Shown here one piece after another: positions 35,190-42,906 of a stretch of 64,000 nucleotides of DNA (position 1 is its first letter; the number at the start of each line of letters is the position of its first letter). Position numbers and translations under genes: made by a program. The stretch lies in contig SVLX01000007.1 in assembly GCA_015067725.1 (NCBI GenBank), positions 1-64,000 of the forward strand. The letters are read 5' to 3'. Origin of the DNA: Oscillospiraceae bacterium (GTDB taxonomy: Bacteria > Bacillota > Clostridia > Oscillospirales > Oscillospiraceae). The notes below the pieces were generated by a model. It saw only the letters and a program-made list of their open reading frames with translations, did not search any database and was not told where the DNA came from.

Positions 35190-36941
35190 ATGGAAAAGAT
35201 TCTCGATCTCATTTCTCAAAAGATGGGCGATGCCTTTGAAGCCGCCGGCTATGACCGGAGCTATGGCAGAGTCACCGTCTCTAATCGCCCCGACCTGTGC
35301 GAGTACCAGTGCAATGGTGCCATGGCCGCGGCCAAGGTCTATCGTTGCGCCCCCATTCAGGTGGCTCAGGCTGTGGTAGAGAAGTTGGATGCCGCCGATT
35401 TTGAAGAAGTTACCGCCGTTATGCCCGGCTTTATTAACCTGCGGTTATCTGGTGCATTCCTCTGCCGGTATCTGGAAACCATGCGCACTGCCGTTGATTT
35501 CGGTGTCAATAAAGAGCCGGAAGCCAAGACAATCGTGGTGGACTATGGCGGACCTAACGTAGCAAAACCTCTGCATATCGGCCATCTCCGCTCTGCGATC
35601 ATTGGCGAGAGCATGAAGCGTATCTATAAGTTCTTCGGTAACCACACCATCGGTGATGTCCATTTGGGCGACTGGGGTCTGCAGATGGGGCTGATCATTA
35701 TGGGCCTCAAGTCTCAGCAGCCGGAACTGTGCTATTTTGACGACAGCTTTACCGGTCCTTACCCTACTGAGGCTCCCTTCACCATTGGAGAGCTGGAGAA
35801 AATTTACCCCGCTGCCTCTGCCCGGAGCAAGGAAGACCCGGAGTTTGCCAAGGCCGCCCATGAGGCTACTTTTGCACTTCAGGAAGGTCGCCCCGGCTAT
35901 AAAGCGCTCTGGCAGCACATCATGAATATCTCCCTGGCCGATATCCGGAAGAATTATGACAATCTGGATGTCCACTTCGAGTCCTGGTTGGGTGAGAGTG
36001 ACGCACAGCCCTTCATCGCCCCCATGCTGGAAGACATGAAAGCTAAGGGCTTGACGCAGGAAAGTGAGGGCGCAGTCATCTTCCCCGTTGCCCGGGAGGA
36101 TGATAAGAAAGAAGTACCCCCCTGTATTCTGGTGAAGTCTGACGGTGCAACCCTCTATGGCACTACGGATTTGGCCACCATGGTACAGCGTGAGCGGGAC
36201 TTTAAGCCCCATAAGATTCTCTACCTCACCGATAAGCGGCAGAGTCTCCATTTTGAGCAGGTTTTCCGGGCCTCCAGAATGGCCGGTATCATCCGCCCGG
36301 AGACGGAGCTGGAATTCCTTGGCTTCGGCACCATGAATGGCAAGGATGGCAAGCCCTTTAAGACCCGCACGGGCGGCACCATGCGTTTGGAACAGCTCAT
36401 TGCCGAAATCACCGAGTTCGTCCGGGCCAAAGTGGTGGAAAACAAGATCGTCAGCGAGGATGAGGTGGAGAATACTACCCGAATGATTGCCATGGCTGCA
36501 CTGAAGTATGGCGATTTGTCTAACCAGCCCACCAAGGACTATATCTTCGATATGGATCGCTTTGCCGCTTTTGAAGGCAACACCGGTCCGTATATCCTCT
36601 ATACCATCGTCCGCATCAAGAGCATTCTCGCCCGCTATGGAGCTTGGGAGCATCTGCCCATCCAGATCCCGGTGAGCCGCTCTCAGAAGGATTTGATGCT
36701 GACCATCACCCGGCTCGCTCCGGCACTGGAGTCTGCATATCGCACCTCCGCTCCCAACCTGATTTGCGCTTACATTTATGAGTTGGCCGGTGCGGTCAAT
36801 GCCTTCTACCACGATACCCGTATCCTTTCCGAGACGGACAAGAATCTGCAGGCGGGCTACATCTCTCTGATTGCTCTGGCCAAGGGCATTCTTGAACTGT
36901 GCACCAATCTTCTGGGTTTCAAGGCCCCGGAGAAGATGTAA
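35190..36941 (+). CDS. argS: Arginyl-tRNA synthetase
   Basis: The 583-residue class I synthetase charges tRNA-Arg with arginine in the cytosol. It has the N-terminal Add1 domain, the HIGH signature in GGPNVAKPLHIGHLRSAIIG and LYGTTDLATMVQRERDFKPH. The KMSK site is the family's relaxed form, FKTRTGGTMRLEQL. A helical anticodon-binding domain ends in a Phe-rich C terminus of the usual kind. The start is ATG 35190 behind GAGGAG. The normally seen Ser in SPNVAKP is Gly here, a minor change. Confidence 0.97.
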   Translation: MEKILDLISQKMGDAFEAAGYDRSYGRVTVSNRPDLCEYQCNGAMAAAKVYRCAPIQVAQAVVEKLDAADFEEVTAVMPGFINLRLSGAFLCRYLETMRTAVDFGVNKEPEAKTIVVDYGGPNVAKPLHIGHLRSAIIGESMKRIYKFFGNHTIGDVHLGDWGLQMGLIIMGLKSQQPELCYFDDSFTGPYPTEAPFTIGELEKIYPAASARSKEDPEFAKAAHEATFALQEGRPGYKALWQHIMNISLADIRKNYDNLDVHFESWLGESDAQPFIAPMLEDMKAKGLTQESEGAVIFPVAREDDKKEVPPCILVKSDGATLYGTTDLATMVQRERDFKPHKILYLTDKRQSLHFEQVFRASRMAGIIRPETELEFLGFGTMNGKDGKPFKTRTGGTMRLEQLIAEITEFVRAKVVENKIVSEDEVENTTRMIAMAALKYGDLSNQPTKDYIFDMDRFAAFEGNTGPYILYTIVRIKSILARYGAWEHLPIQIPVSRSQKDLMLTITRLAPALESAYRTSAPNLICAYIYELAGAVNAFYHDTRILSETDKNLQAGYISLIALAKGILELCTNLLGFKAPEKM

Positions 36942-36958
36942 CCCCGAAAGGAGTTGCC

Positions 36959-37213
36959 ATGTCCCAGATTATCTCTGTGGTGGCCGTTGTGGCCTTTGCC
37001 TTTCTGTTCATTAAGCTGATTTCTACCCCTATGCGCTGGGTGATGAAACTCCTCATCAATGCCGCAGGCGGGTTTGTCTCCCTGTTCCTGCTGAATCTGC
37101 TTTCCGGCTTTACCGGAATTACCTTTGAGCTGAATCTGTTCTCTGCTCTTCTGGTGGGTATTCTTGGTCTGCCCGGTGTGGTGATTCTGCTGGTCATTAA
37201 GCTTTTTTTGTAA
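36959..37213 (+). CDS. BofA-like pro-sigma-K processing regulator
   Basis: The 84-residue protein has two or three TM segments and the BofA-family pattern: VMKLLINAAGGFVSLFLLNL and a C terminus GLPGVVILLVIKLFL. In Bacillus BofA holds the SpoIVFB protease inactive during sporulation. It starts 17 bases after argS behind GAAAGGAG and is probably co-transcribed. Confidence 0.85.
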   Translation: MSQIISVVAVVAFAFLFIKLISTPMRWVMKLLINAAGGFVSLFLLNLLSGFTGITFELNLFSALLVGILGLPGVVILLVIKLFL

Positions 37214-37219
37214 TTTTTA

Positions 37220-37262
37220 CCTCTCCGGCGGCAAAAAACTGCGGCCGGAGAGGCGTTTTTTT
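37220..37262 (+). terminator. Terminator of argS-bofA
   Basis: CCTCTCCGGC/GCCGGAGAGG is a 10-bp perfect stem followed by CGTTTTTTT. Confidence 0.92.
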
Positions 37263-37284
37263 GGAAATAAGCTACCGTTGACCC

Positions 37285-37313
37285 TTGCAAAAGCGACACA
37301 CAGGGGTTATAAT
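37285..37313 (+). promoter_or_regulatory. Promoter of the nucleotidyltransferase gene
   Basis: TTGCAA (37285-37290), 17 bases, TATAAT (37308-37313). Confidence 0.75.
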
Positions 37314-37350
37314 AGAAATATGCAACACAATTCATACAGGAGGTCGTTCT

Positions 37351-38277
37351 ATGAATAAACCTGTTCTTGTGGTTATGGCCGCTGGTATGGGCAGTCGTTA
37401 CGGCGGTCTGAAGCAGTTGGACCCGGTGGGTACCCATGGAGAGCTGATTATCGACTACTCCATTTACGATGCCCGCCAAGCCGGTTTTGAGACCGTGGTA
37501 TTTGTCATTAAGGAGGAAATTGATCAGGCATTCCGGGAGGCGATTGGTAACCGGCTGTCTCAGGTCATGGAGGTGCGCTATGCCTATCAGGACCGGTTTG
37601 ACTTGCCGGAGGGCTATACCTGCCCCGAAGGTCGGGAGAAGCCTTGGGGGACCGCACACGCCGTCCTCGCTGCCCGCAAGGTAATTGATGGCCCGTTTGC
37701 CGTCATCAATGCTGACGACTACTATGGCCCCAACAGCTTTAAGGAAATCTATACTTATCTCTCCGCCCACCCCGACACGGAAGATGGCTATGAGTATGCT
37801 ATGGTGGGCTACCTTCTGGAGAATACCGTCACGGAGAATGGTCATGTGGCAAGAGGTGTCTGCCAGGAGGACAGTGACCACTTCCTCACCAGCGTCATTG
37901 AGCGCACCAAGATTCTCAAGGGCGAGACCTGCCCCCGGTATACGGAGGATGAGGGTGCAACCTGGCATGACCTGCCCGGCGATACCATAGTCTCCATGAA
38001 TCTCTGGGGATTCTCTCACAGCTATCTGGAAGAAGCATGGGCCATGTTACCCGGGTTTTTGGATCGGGCCCTGAAGGAAAATCCCCTGAAGGCGGAGTTC
38101 TTCCTGCCTTATGTGGTGAGCCAGCTCATTGAAGCCGGGAAAGCCCGGGTTAAGGTCCTCCGTAGCACCGACCGGTGGTATGGCGTAACCTATCGGGAAG
38201 ACCGCCCAAGAGTGGTCGCCGCCATTCAGGGGCTTGCCCAGCAGGGAATGTACCCTCAGCCCCTCTGGGGAAAATAA
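37351..38277 (+). CDS. Sugar nucleotidyltransferase-like protein
   Basis: The 308-residue protein has the nucleotidyltransferase fold. Its N-terminal nucleotide loop is VVMAAGMGSRYGGLKQLDPV, and the metal-binding aspartates are in AVINADDYYG. It lacks the left-handed helix domain found in full NDP-sugar pyrophosphorylases. It may activate a sugar phosphate for envelope polysaccharide, but no polymer genes lie near. The start is ATG 37351 behind CAGGAGG. The substrate is unknown. Confidence 0.85.
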   Translation: MNKPVLVVMAAGMGSRYGGLKQLDPVGTHGELIIDYSIYDARQAGFETVVFVIKEEIDQAFREAIGNRLSQVMEVRYAYQDRFDLPEGYTCPEGREKPWGTAHAVLAARKVIDGPFAVINADDYYGPNSFKEIYTYLSAHPDTEDGYEYAMVGYLLENTVTENGHVARGVCQEDSDHFLTSVIERTKILKGETCPRYTEDEGATWHDLPGDTIVSMNLWGFSHSYLEEAWAMLPGFLDRALKENPLKAEFFLPYVVSQLIEAGKARVKVLRSTDRWYGVTYREDRPRVVAAIQGLAQQGMYPQPLWGK

Positions 38278-38297
38278 CGCTGTTTACGGCAATGGTT

Positions 38298-38336
38298 GGC
38301 ACACACCTTTATCCCGGTGTGTGCCGCCTTTTTTTG
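38298..38336 (+). terminator. Terminator of the nucleotidyltransferase gene
   Basis: GGCACACACC/GGTGTGTGCC is a 10-bp perfect stem followed by GCCTTTTTTT. Confidence 0.92.
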
Positions 38337-38354
38337 GTTTCGTCAGCTTTGTAC

Positions 38355-38383
38355 TTGACGAAACCATATTTTTCCGGTATACT
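38355..38383 (+). promoter_or_regulatory. Promoter of the PsiE-like gene
   Basis: TTGACG (38355-38360), 17 bases, TATACT (38378-38383). No Pho-box repeat is seen here. Confidence 0.75.
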
Positions 38384-38410
38384 GGTGAAAAAGAAACAGG
38401 AGGACACCCT

Positions 38411-38836
38411 ATGCACAAGAAACTCATGAAGATTATGGGCACCATTCTGGAGGCGATGGAATTTCTTTTGGCCGTCATCATCTTGCTGGTTTTGGGCGTG
38501 ATGATTGTCATTGAGGTTGGCTCTATGGTGCAGAATCCCGGTGAATTCTTCTCAGAAGGTTTCCTGGATACCTTCCTGGGCAGTATCACCACCATGATTG
38601 TGGCCGTTGAGTTCGTGAAGATGCTCCTGCGCCCCACCGTCGGCAATACGCTGGAGATGCTCATTATGGCGGTTGCCCGGTATGTGGTACTCCATCACCA
38701 TGACTATGTCGCCATTGCTGTGGGCGTTGGCGGTATTGTGGCGCTGTTTGCTGCCCGCCGTTTCCTTATCGCCAAGATGCCTATGGAGCACGACGAGGAA
38801 GTAGAAGACGAGAAACTGATGAACGCGGAACTCTAA
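38411..38836 (+). CDS. PsiE-family membrane protein
   Basis: The 141-residue protein has four TM spans and matches the phosphate-starvation-inducible PsiE family in layout (LLAVIILLVLGVMIVIEV, AVEFVKMLLRPTVGNTLEML, ARYVVLHHHDYVAIAVGVGG). The C terminus is acidic and cytosolic. Its role is not known. It converges on the Na/Pi cotransporter gene. Despite the family name, its own promoter looks constitutive. It starts behind CAGGAGG. Confidence 0.8.
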   Translation: MHKKLMKIMGTILEAMEFLLAVIILLVLGVMIVIEVGSMVQNPGEFFSEGFLDTFLGSITTMIVAVEFVKMLLRPTVGNTLEMLIMAVARYVVLHHHDYVAIAVGVGGIVALFAARRFLIAKMPMEHDEEVEDEKLMNAEL

Positions 38837-38851
38837 CCCATACATACAACT

Positions 38852-38892
38852 TCTCCCCCGGAAGGATTCGCATCTTCCGGGGGAGATTTCTT
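38852..38892. terminator. Convergent terminator between psiE-like and Na/Pi genes
   Basis: TCTCCCCCGGAAG/CTTCCGGGGGAGA is a 13-bp perfect stem. The T-run TTTCTT is on the plus side; the minus side is less U-rich. Confidence 0.8.
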
Positions 38893-38903
38893 ATGGAAGG
38901 GGA

Positions 38904-40649
38904 TTAGCTCAGCCGGTACTTGGCGGTGTAGTTGCGGTACATGACATCGTAACGCTCACTCTCGGCTTTGACCTCTCTGAGGTTATGGTGCATACTCATG
39001 TCATGGTAATCCAAATCGAGGATACAACCGGCCAGATTGGAGCAATGGTCGCTGACACGCTCCAGATTGGTCAGCAAATCGGACCAGATGAAGCCGGTCT
39101 CAATGCTGCAAGTGCCCTGCTGGAGGCGGAGAATATGCCGGGTACGCATAGCCTCTTTCAACTCGTCAATGACCTGCTCCAGCGGTTCAACCTGCCGGGC
39201 AAGGGAGGCATCTCCGGCGGAGAAGGCACGGAAAGCCATATCGATGATTTCGGTCACTGCACCCACCAGCACCTTTAGCTCCTTCTGGGCATTCTCGGAC
39301 AGGGCGATGCCTTTCCGCTTCAGCTCCTCGGCAGATTCCAGCAGGTTGACACCGTGGTCGGAAATCCGCTCCAAATCGCCAATGGCCTTCAGCAGCATAG
39401 CCGCCTCAGCCGTATCTTTGTCGCTGAGTTGGAGGGCACTGAGCTTGACCAGATAGGAGCCCAGCATATCTTCGTATTCGTCGGTGTCTTCTTCGCCTTT
39501 GCGGATTTGGTCGGCCAGAGCCTTGGTGGTACCTTCCAGAGCCTGAACACCACCCAGCAGGGTATCCCGGGCGCACATGGCCATCTGATTGGCAACGACC
39601 CGGCAACGGTCAAGCGCCACAGAGGGGGTAACCAGCAGACGCTCATCCAGTTCCGTGACTTTTTCGGGAGCCTTGCCATCGGGAACCAGCTTACAGACCA
39701 GCTTCTCCAGCATACCACCCAGAGGCAACATGAGGACTGTACAGGCGATATTAAAGATGGAGTGACAAATGGCAATACCGAATTTCGTGGCATCTTCGGC
39801 AAAGATAGCGGGGGCAAAAACCTTCTGCACAATGGCGAAGACGGTCAGCCAGACAACCGTACCAATGACATTGAAGCACAGGTGAACCAGGCCGGTGCGC
39901 TTGGCGTTCTTGTTGGTGCCGATGCAAGAGAGCATTGCTGTGATGCAGGTACCGATATTCTGACCCATGATGATGGGAATGGCAGAACTGTAGGACACCG
40001 CACCGGTGACCGCCAGAGCCTGCAGAATACCCACAGAAGCGGAACTGGACTGGATGATGGCGGTTAGAATTGCGCCGGCCAGCATACCCAGAATGGGGTT
40101 CTCAAAGGTGATGAACAACTGCTGGAAGGCGGGCACATCCTTGAGTCCCTCCACAGCGGCGGACATGGTATCCATACCAAACATCAAGGTGGCAAAACCC
40201 AGCAGAATCATGCCGGTGTTCTTCTTCTTATTGTCTTTCAGGAAGACATAGAGCACCACACCGATGAGGGCGAGAATGGGGGTGAAGGAGGTGGGCTTCA
40301 GAAGCTGGATAAAGAGACTGTCTCCCTCGATGGCGGTCAGACTGAGAATCCAGGAGGTGACGGTGGTACCCACGTTGGCACCCATAATGACGCCAATGGC
40401 CTGCTTCAGGTTCATTACCGCAGAGTTGACAAAGCCGACCACCATAACCGTGGTGGCGGAGGAACTCTGGATGACCGCAGTCACGCCCAGACCGGTGAGG
40501 AAAGCCAGCAGTCGGTTGGAGGTGAGCTTGCCCAGAACGTTGCTGAGGCTGCTGCCAGCCTGCCGCTCCAGCGCTTCGCCCATAATGTTCATGCCAAAGA
40601 GGAACAGACACAAACCGCCAATCATGTTCAGTACGTCAAAAATGTCCAT
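38904..40649 (-). CDS. Na/Pi cotransporter with C-terminal PhoU-like domain
   Basis: The 581-residue protein has two inverted Na_Pi_cotrans repeats with the QSSSA signatures (VTAVIQSSSATTVMVVGF and TAIIQSSSASVGILQAL), in a membrane part of about 350 residues. A cytosolic PhoU-like helical domain follows (LLKAIGDLERISDHGVNLLE, SDLLTNLERVSDHCSNLAGC). It imports phosphate with sodium. The upstream region carries a perfect Pho box, linking it to the PhoP-PhoR pair at 22205-24549. Confidence 0.95.
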   Translation of the reverse strand: MDIFDVLNMIGGLCLFLFGMNIMGEALERQAGSSLSNVLGKLTSNRLLAFLTGLGVTAVIQSSSATTVMVVGFVNSAVMNLKQAIGVIMGANVGTTVTSWILSLTAIEGDSLFIQLLKPTSFTPILALIGVVLYVFLKDNKKKNTGMILLGFATLMFGMDTMSAAVEGLKDVPAFQQLFITFENPILGMLAGAILTAIIQSSSASVGILQALAVTGAVSYSSAIPIIMGQNIGTCITAMLSCIGTNKNAKRTGLVHLCFNVIGTVVWLTVFAIVQKVFAPAIFAEDATKFGIAICHSIFNIACTVLMLPLGGMLEKLVCKLVPDGKAPEKVTELDERLLVTPSVALDRCRVVANQMAMCARDTLLGGVQALEGTTKALADQIRKGEEDTDEYEDMLGSYLVKLSALQLSDKDTAEAAMLLKAIGDLERISDHGVNLLESAEELKRKGIALSENAQKELKVLVGAVTEIIDMAFRAFSAGDASLARQVEPLEQVIDELKEAMRTRHILRLQQGTCSIETGFIWSDLLTNLERVSDHCSNLAGCILDLDYHDMSMHHNLREVKAESERYDVMYRNYTAKYRLS

Positions 40650-40709
40650 ATGTTACAGCTACCTTTCTTTTTCTCTCATGTAAATTTTGCTCAGATTTTG
40701 GACAATACC

Positions 40710-40764
40710 AGCATAACAGATTCAAGTCAAATCCATTACCGGATGTTTGTAAAGTTTTTGTAAA
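40710..40764 (-). promoter_or_regulatory. Pho box and promoter of the Na/Pi cotransporter gene
   Basis: On the minus strand TTTACA (40764-40759), AAAAC, TTTACA (40753-40748) are two identical hexamers at 11-bp period. A -10 candidate TATGCT lies at 40715-40710, about one and a half turns further than a -35 would allow. The layout copies the pstS region. Confidence 0.75.
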
Positions 40765-40805
40765 GTTATGCGTTCGTTGTGCTTGAGAAGAAGGGTAGAT
40801 TATGT

Positions 40806-41348
40806 TCAAAATGGCTTCCCCTGCAGCACCGTCTGGCGGACAAAGCGGAACATTTCGGCCTCCCCTTGTTCTGCCAGAATGCCCAGTACGGTTTCCAGTT
40901 TTCTTCTGGTCTCCGGATGCATATTGTTCTTGTCGCCTTTGGAACGGTTCAGGTATTGGAGGGCATCGCCGTCCTGATAATCTTTACCCTTATACACCTT
41001 GCAGGCGGCAATCCGGTCCATAACCATTTCCACAAAGTATTTGGTGGGCATATCCACCGGCTCGTAGTGGCGGGTGGCGAGGTTGATATCGGTCCAGTAT
41101 TCAAAGTGGTGACGGTTGCGCCCCTTGTGGTGCATCCACGCGGTTGAATAGCCCAGCAGTTCCCTCTGGGCGGTGTTGGGACTGCGGTTGCCCTGATAGT
41201 AGCGCACTCCGACCCGGAATTCGCTGGGGCTGTATTTGGACAGGTCATGGGTCAGTCCCTGCCAGTATAATCCCACTTTGAAGCAGTGCTTCCGGACGAG
41301 GAGACGGTGGCGGGTGATGGTGATGAAGTGTTTCCAGACATTTGACAT
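40806..41348 (-). CDS. DUF5662 family protein
   Basis: The 180-residue cytosolic protein is rich in His and aromatic residues (GLTHDLSKYSPSEF, AWMHHKGRNRHHFEYW). These match the DUF5662 pattern; the His/Asp spacing suggests a metal site, possibly HD-like. No activity is known. It follows the GH3 gene by 20 bases with its own GGAGG, so the two are probably one transcript. Confidence 0.85.
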   Translation of the reverse strand: MSNVWKHFITITRHRLLVRKHCFKVGLYWQGLTHDLSKYSPSEFRVGVRYYQGNRSPNTAQRELLGYSTAWMHHKGRNRHHFEYWTDINLATRHYEPVDMPTKYFVEMVMDRIAACKVYKGKDYQDGDALQYLNRSKGDKNNMHPETRRKLETVLGILAEQGEAEMFRFVRQTVLQGKPF

Positions 41349-41368
41349 GGAATGACCTCCGTAAACGG

Positions 41369-42709
41369 TTAGAATTGGTTGCCCAGTATCCCATACGCCA
41401 GCTTCATGGCAAGAATTCGGCGGACACTTTCATCAATGCGGGCGGTGGGAATAACGCCGGCTTCCACTGCATTTTGAAGCGCTTTGGCGGCCTGGGGCAA
41501 ATCCTCCGGCATGAGAATCAGGTCACACCCGGCTGCAATTGCCAGTACAGCGGCATCGCCGGCGGAGTGGTTCTCCGTGATGGCACCCATGTTCATGGCA
41601 TCAGTGATGATGAGGCCGGTAAAGCCCAGCTCTGTACGCAAAAGGTCGGTGATTATGACAGGCGAAAGAGAGGCGGGGGTGTTGTCGCCGGTGATTTTGG
41701 GCAGGCTGATGTGTCCTGCCATGACTACCGGCGCGCCTGCCGCGATTCCGGAAGAAAAGGGCAACAGCTCCCGGGTGCGCAGGCTGTCCAATGTGGCATT
41801 GCTTCTGGCATAGCCCAGATGAGAATCCTCTGTGGTGTCACCATGACCGGGGAAGTGTTTCAGCGTACACATCAGCCCGGACTCCTGAAAACCCGATACA
41901 CAGGCTTCCAACAACTGAGAAACGGTCCCGGCATCGTGACCAAAGGAGCGGTCACCGATGATGGGATTTCCTGGATTGGAGTTAATGTCGGCAACCGGGG
42001 CAAAGTCCAGATTGAACCCCAGAGCGGACAACTCACTGCCCAAGGTCAGTCCCACATGGTAAGCATCGCTTGATCCCTCAATCTCACCCATAGGTGGGAA
42101 TGGGGTTACATCCATATTGGGATTACTCCCCAAACGGCTCACCGCGCCCCCTTCTTCGTCCACTGCCACAAAGAGGGGAATCCGGGAAAAGGACTGATGG
42201 GCAGAAATCAGGGCGGAGGTTTGCTCCCGGGTCTGGAGATTCTGACCAAAGAGTACAATTCCACCTACCGGGAAACGCAACAAATCATCGGCAAGCCGGT
42301 CTTCTGCCGTGGTGACCACCTCGTTACCGGTGAGGGCTTCCGGGGTGACCACAAAGAGCTGGTATATTTTCTCTTCAAGTGTCATGGTGTCCATAATGGC
42401 CTGCACCGTGTCCACCTCCGGGGGGATGGTGAAGTCCTCGGTGGGTGGAGTGGACTCAGCCTCAGTGGGGGCGGTTGAATCAACAGTTAGGGGAGCTTTG
42501 GTGATGGTCACAGGCGACAGGGTCTGCGGGGGTGAGGGGTTGGCGCGCTGGGCATCGTCTGGGGTGAGACTGTCCAGAATCCCACGGTGGAGCAAAAGAC
42601 CGGCAGAAATCCCGCCTAAAAACACCAGAAAGATGACCAGTCCAGCCAAAATCTGCCGGATGCGGCGCTTTCTGTTCAGGGTGCGGATATGCTGGGGCGT
42701 TTTGTCCAT
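41369..42709 (-). CDS. Membrane-anchored glycoside hydrolase family 3 (beta-N-acetylhexosaminidase, NagZ-like)
   Basis: The start is ATG 42709 (MDKTPQHIRTLNRKRR) behind AGGAGG, giving 446 residues. One N-terminal TM (about 20-42) leaves a Thr/Pro/Glu-rich stalk and the enzyme outside. GH3 features are VGGIVLFGQN, LFVAVDEEGGAVSRL, NLDFAPVADI, the active-site loop LKHFPGHGDTTEDSH with the catalytic His/Asp of NagZ enzymes, and the nucleophile Asp in IITDAMNMGAI. It should release GlcNAc units from peptidoglycan fragments. Confidence 0.92.
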   Translation of the reverse strand: MDKTPQHIRTLNRKRRIRQILAGLVIFLVFLGGISAGLLLHRGILDSLTPDDAQRANPSPPQTLSPVTITKAPLTVDSTAPTEAESTPPTEDFTIPPEVDTVQAIMDTMTLEEKIYQLFVVTPEALTGNEVVTTAEDRLADDLLRFPVGGIVLFGQNLQTREQTSALISAHQSFSRIPLFVAVDEEGGAVSRLGSNPNMDVTPFPPMGEIEGSSDAYHVGLTLGSELSALGFNLDFAPVADINSNPGNPIIGDRSFGHDAGTVSQLLEACVSGFQESGLMCTLKHFPGHGDTTEDSHLGYARSNATLDSLRTRELLPFSSGIAAGAPVVMAGHISLPKITGDNTPASLSPVIITDLLRTELGFTGLIITDAMNMGAITENHSAGDAAVLAIAAGCDLILMPEDLPQAAKALQNAVEAGVIPTARIDESVRRILAMKLAYGILGNQF

Positions 42710-42773
42710 GGTGACACCTCCTGCTGAATTGGTCTTCATTGGATTGTCGGAAAAAAGCAATAACTCAAATTAT

Positions 42774-42802
42774 ACTATACACCAAAATGGAGGGAAATGC
42801 AA
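42774..42802 (-). promoter_or_regulatory. Promoter of the GH3-DUF5662 pair
   Basis: On the minus strand TTGCAT (42802-42797), 17 bases, TATAGT (42779-42774). Confidence 0.75.
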
Positions 42803-42842
42803 GTTTTTCCGGAAAAAAGCTGGGAATAAACCCTGCCCCCGG

Positions 42843-42871
42843 TTGCCAAAAGGGGAGAATATGTGTATAAT
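42843..42871 (+). promoter_or_regulatory. Promoter of the ABC exporter pair
   Basis: TTGCCA (42843-42848), 17 bases, TATAAT (42866-42871) with extended TGTG. Confidence 0.8.
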
Positions 42872-42906
42872 GTGGAGGAAACGGAAAACCAACAGGAGGC
42901 GAGGAT

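Noticed and set aside
37278-37313. TTGACC at 37278 as the -35 of the nucleotidyltransferase promoter
   Set aside because: Spacing to TATAAT would be 24 bases; TTGCAA at 37285 gives 17.
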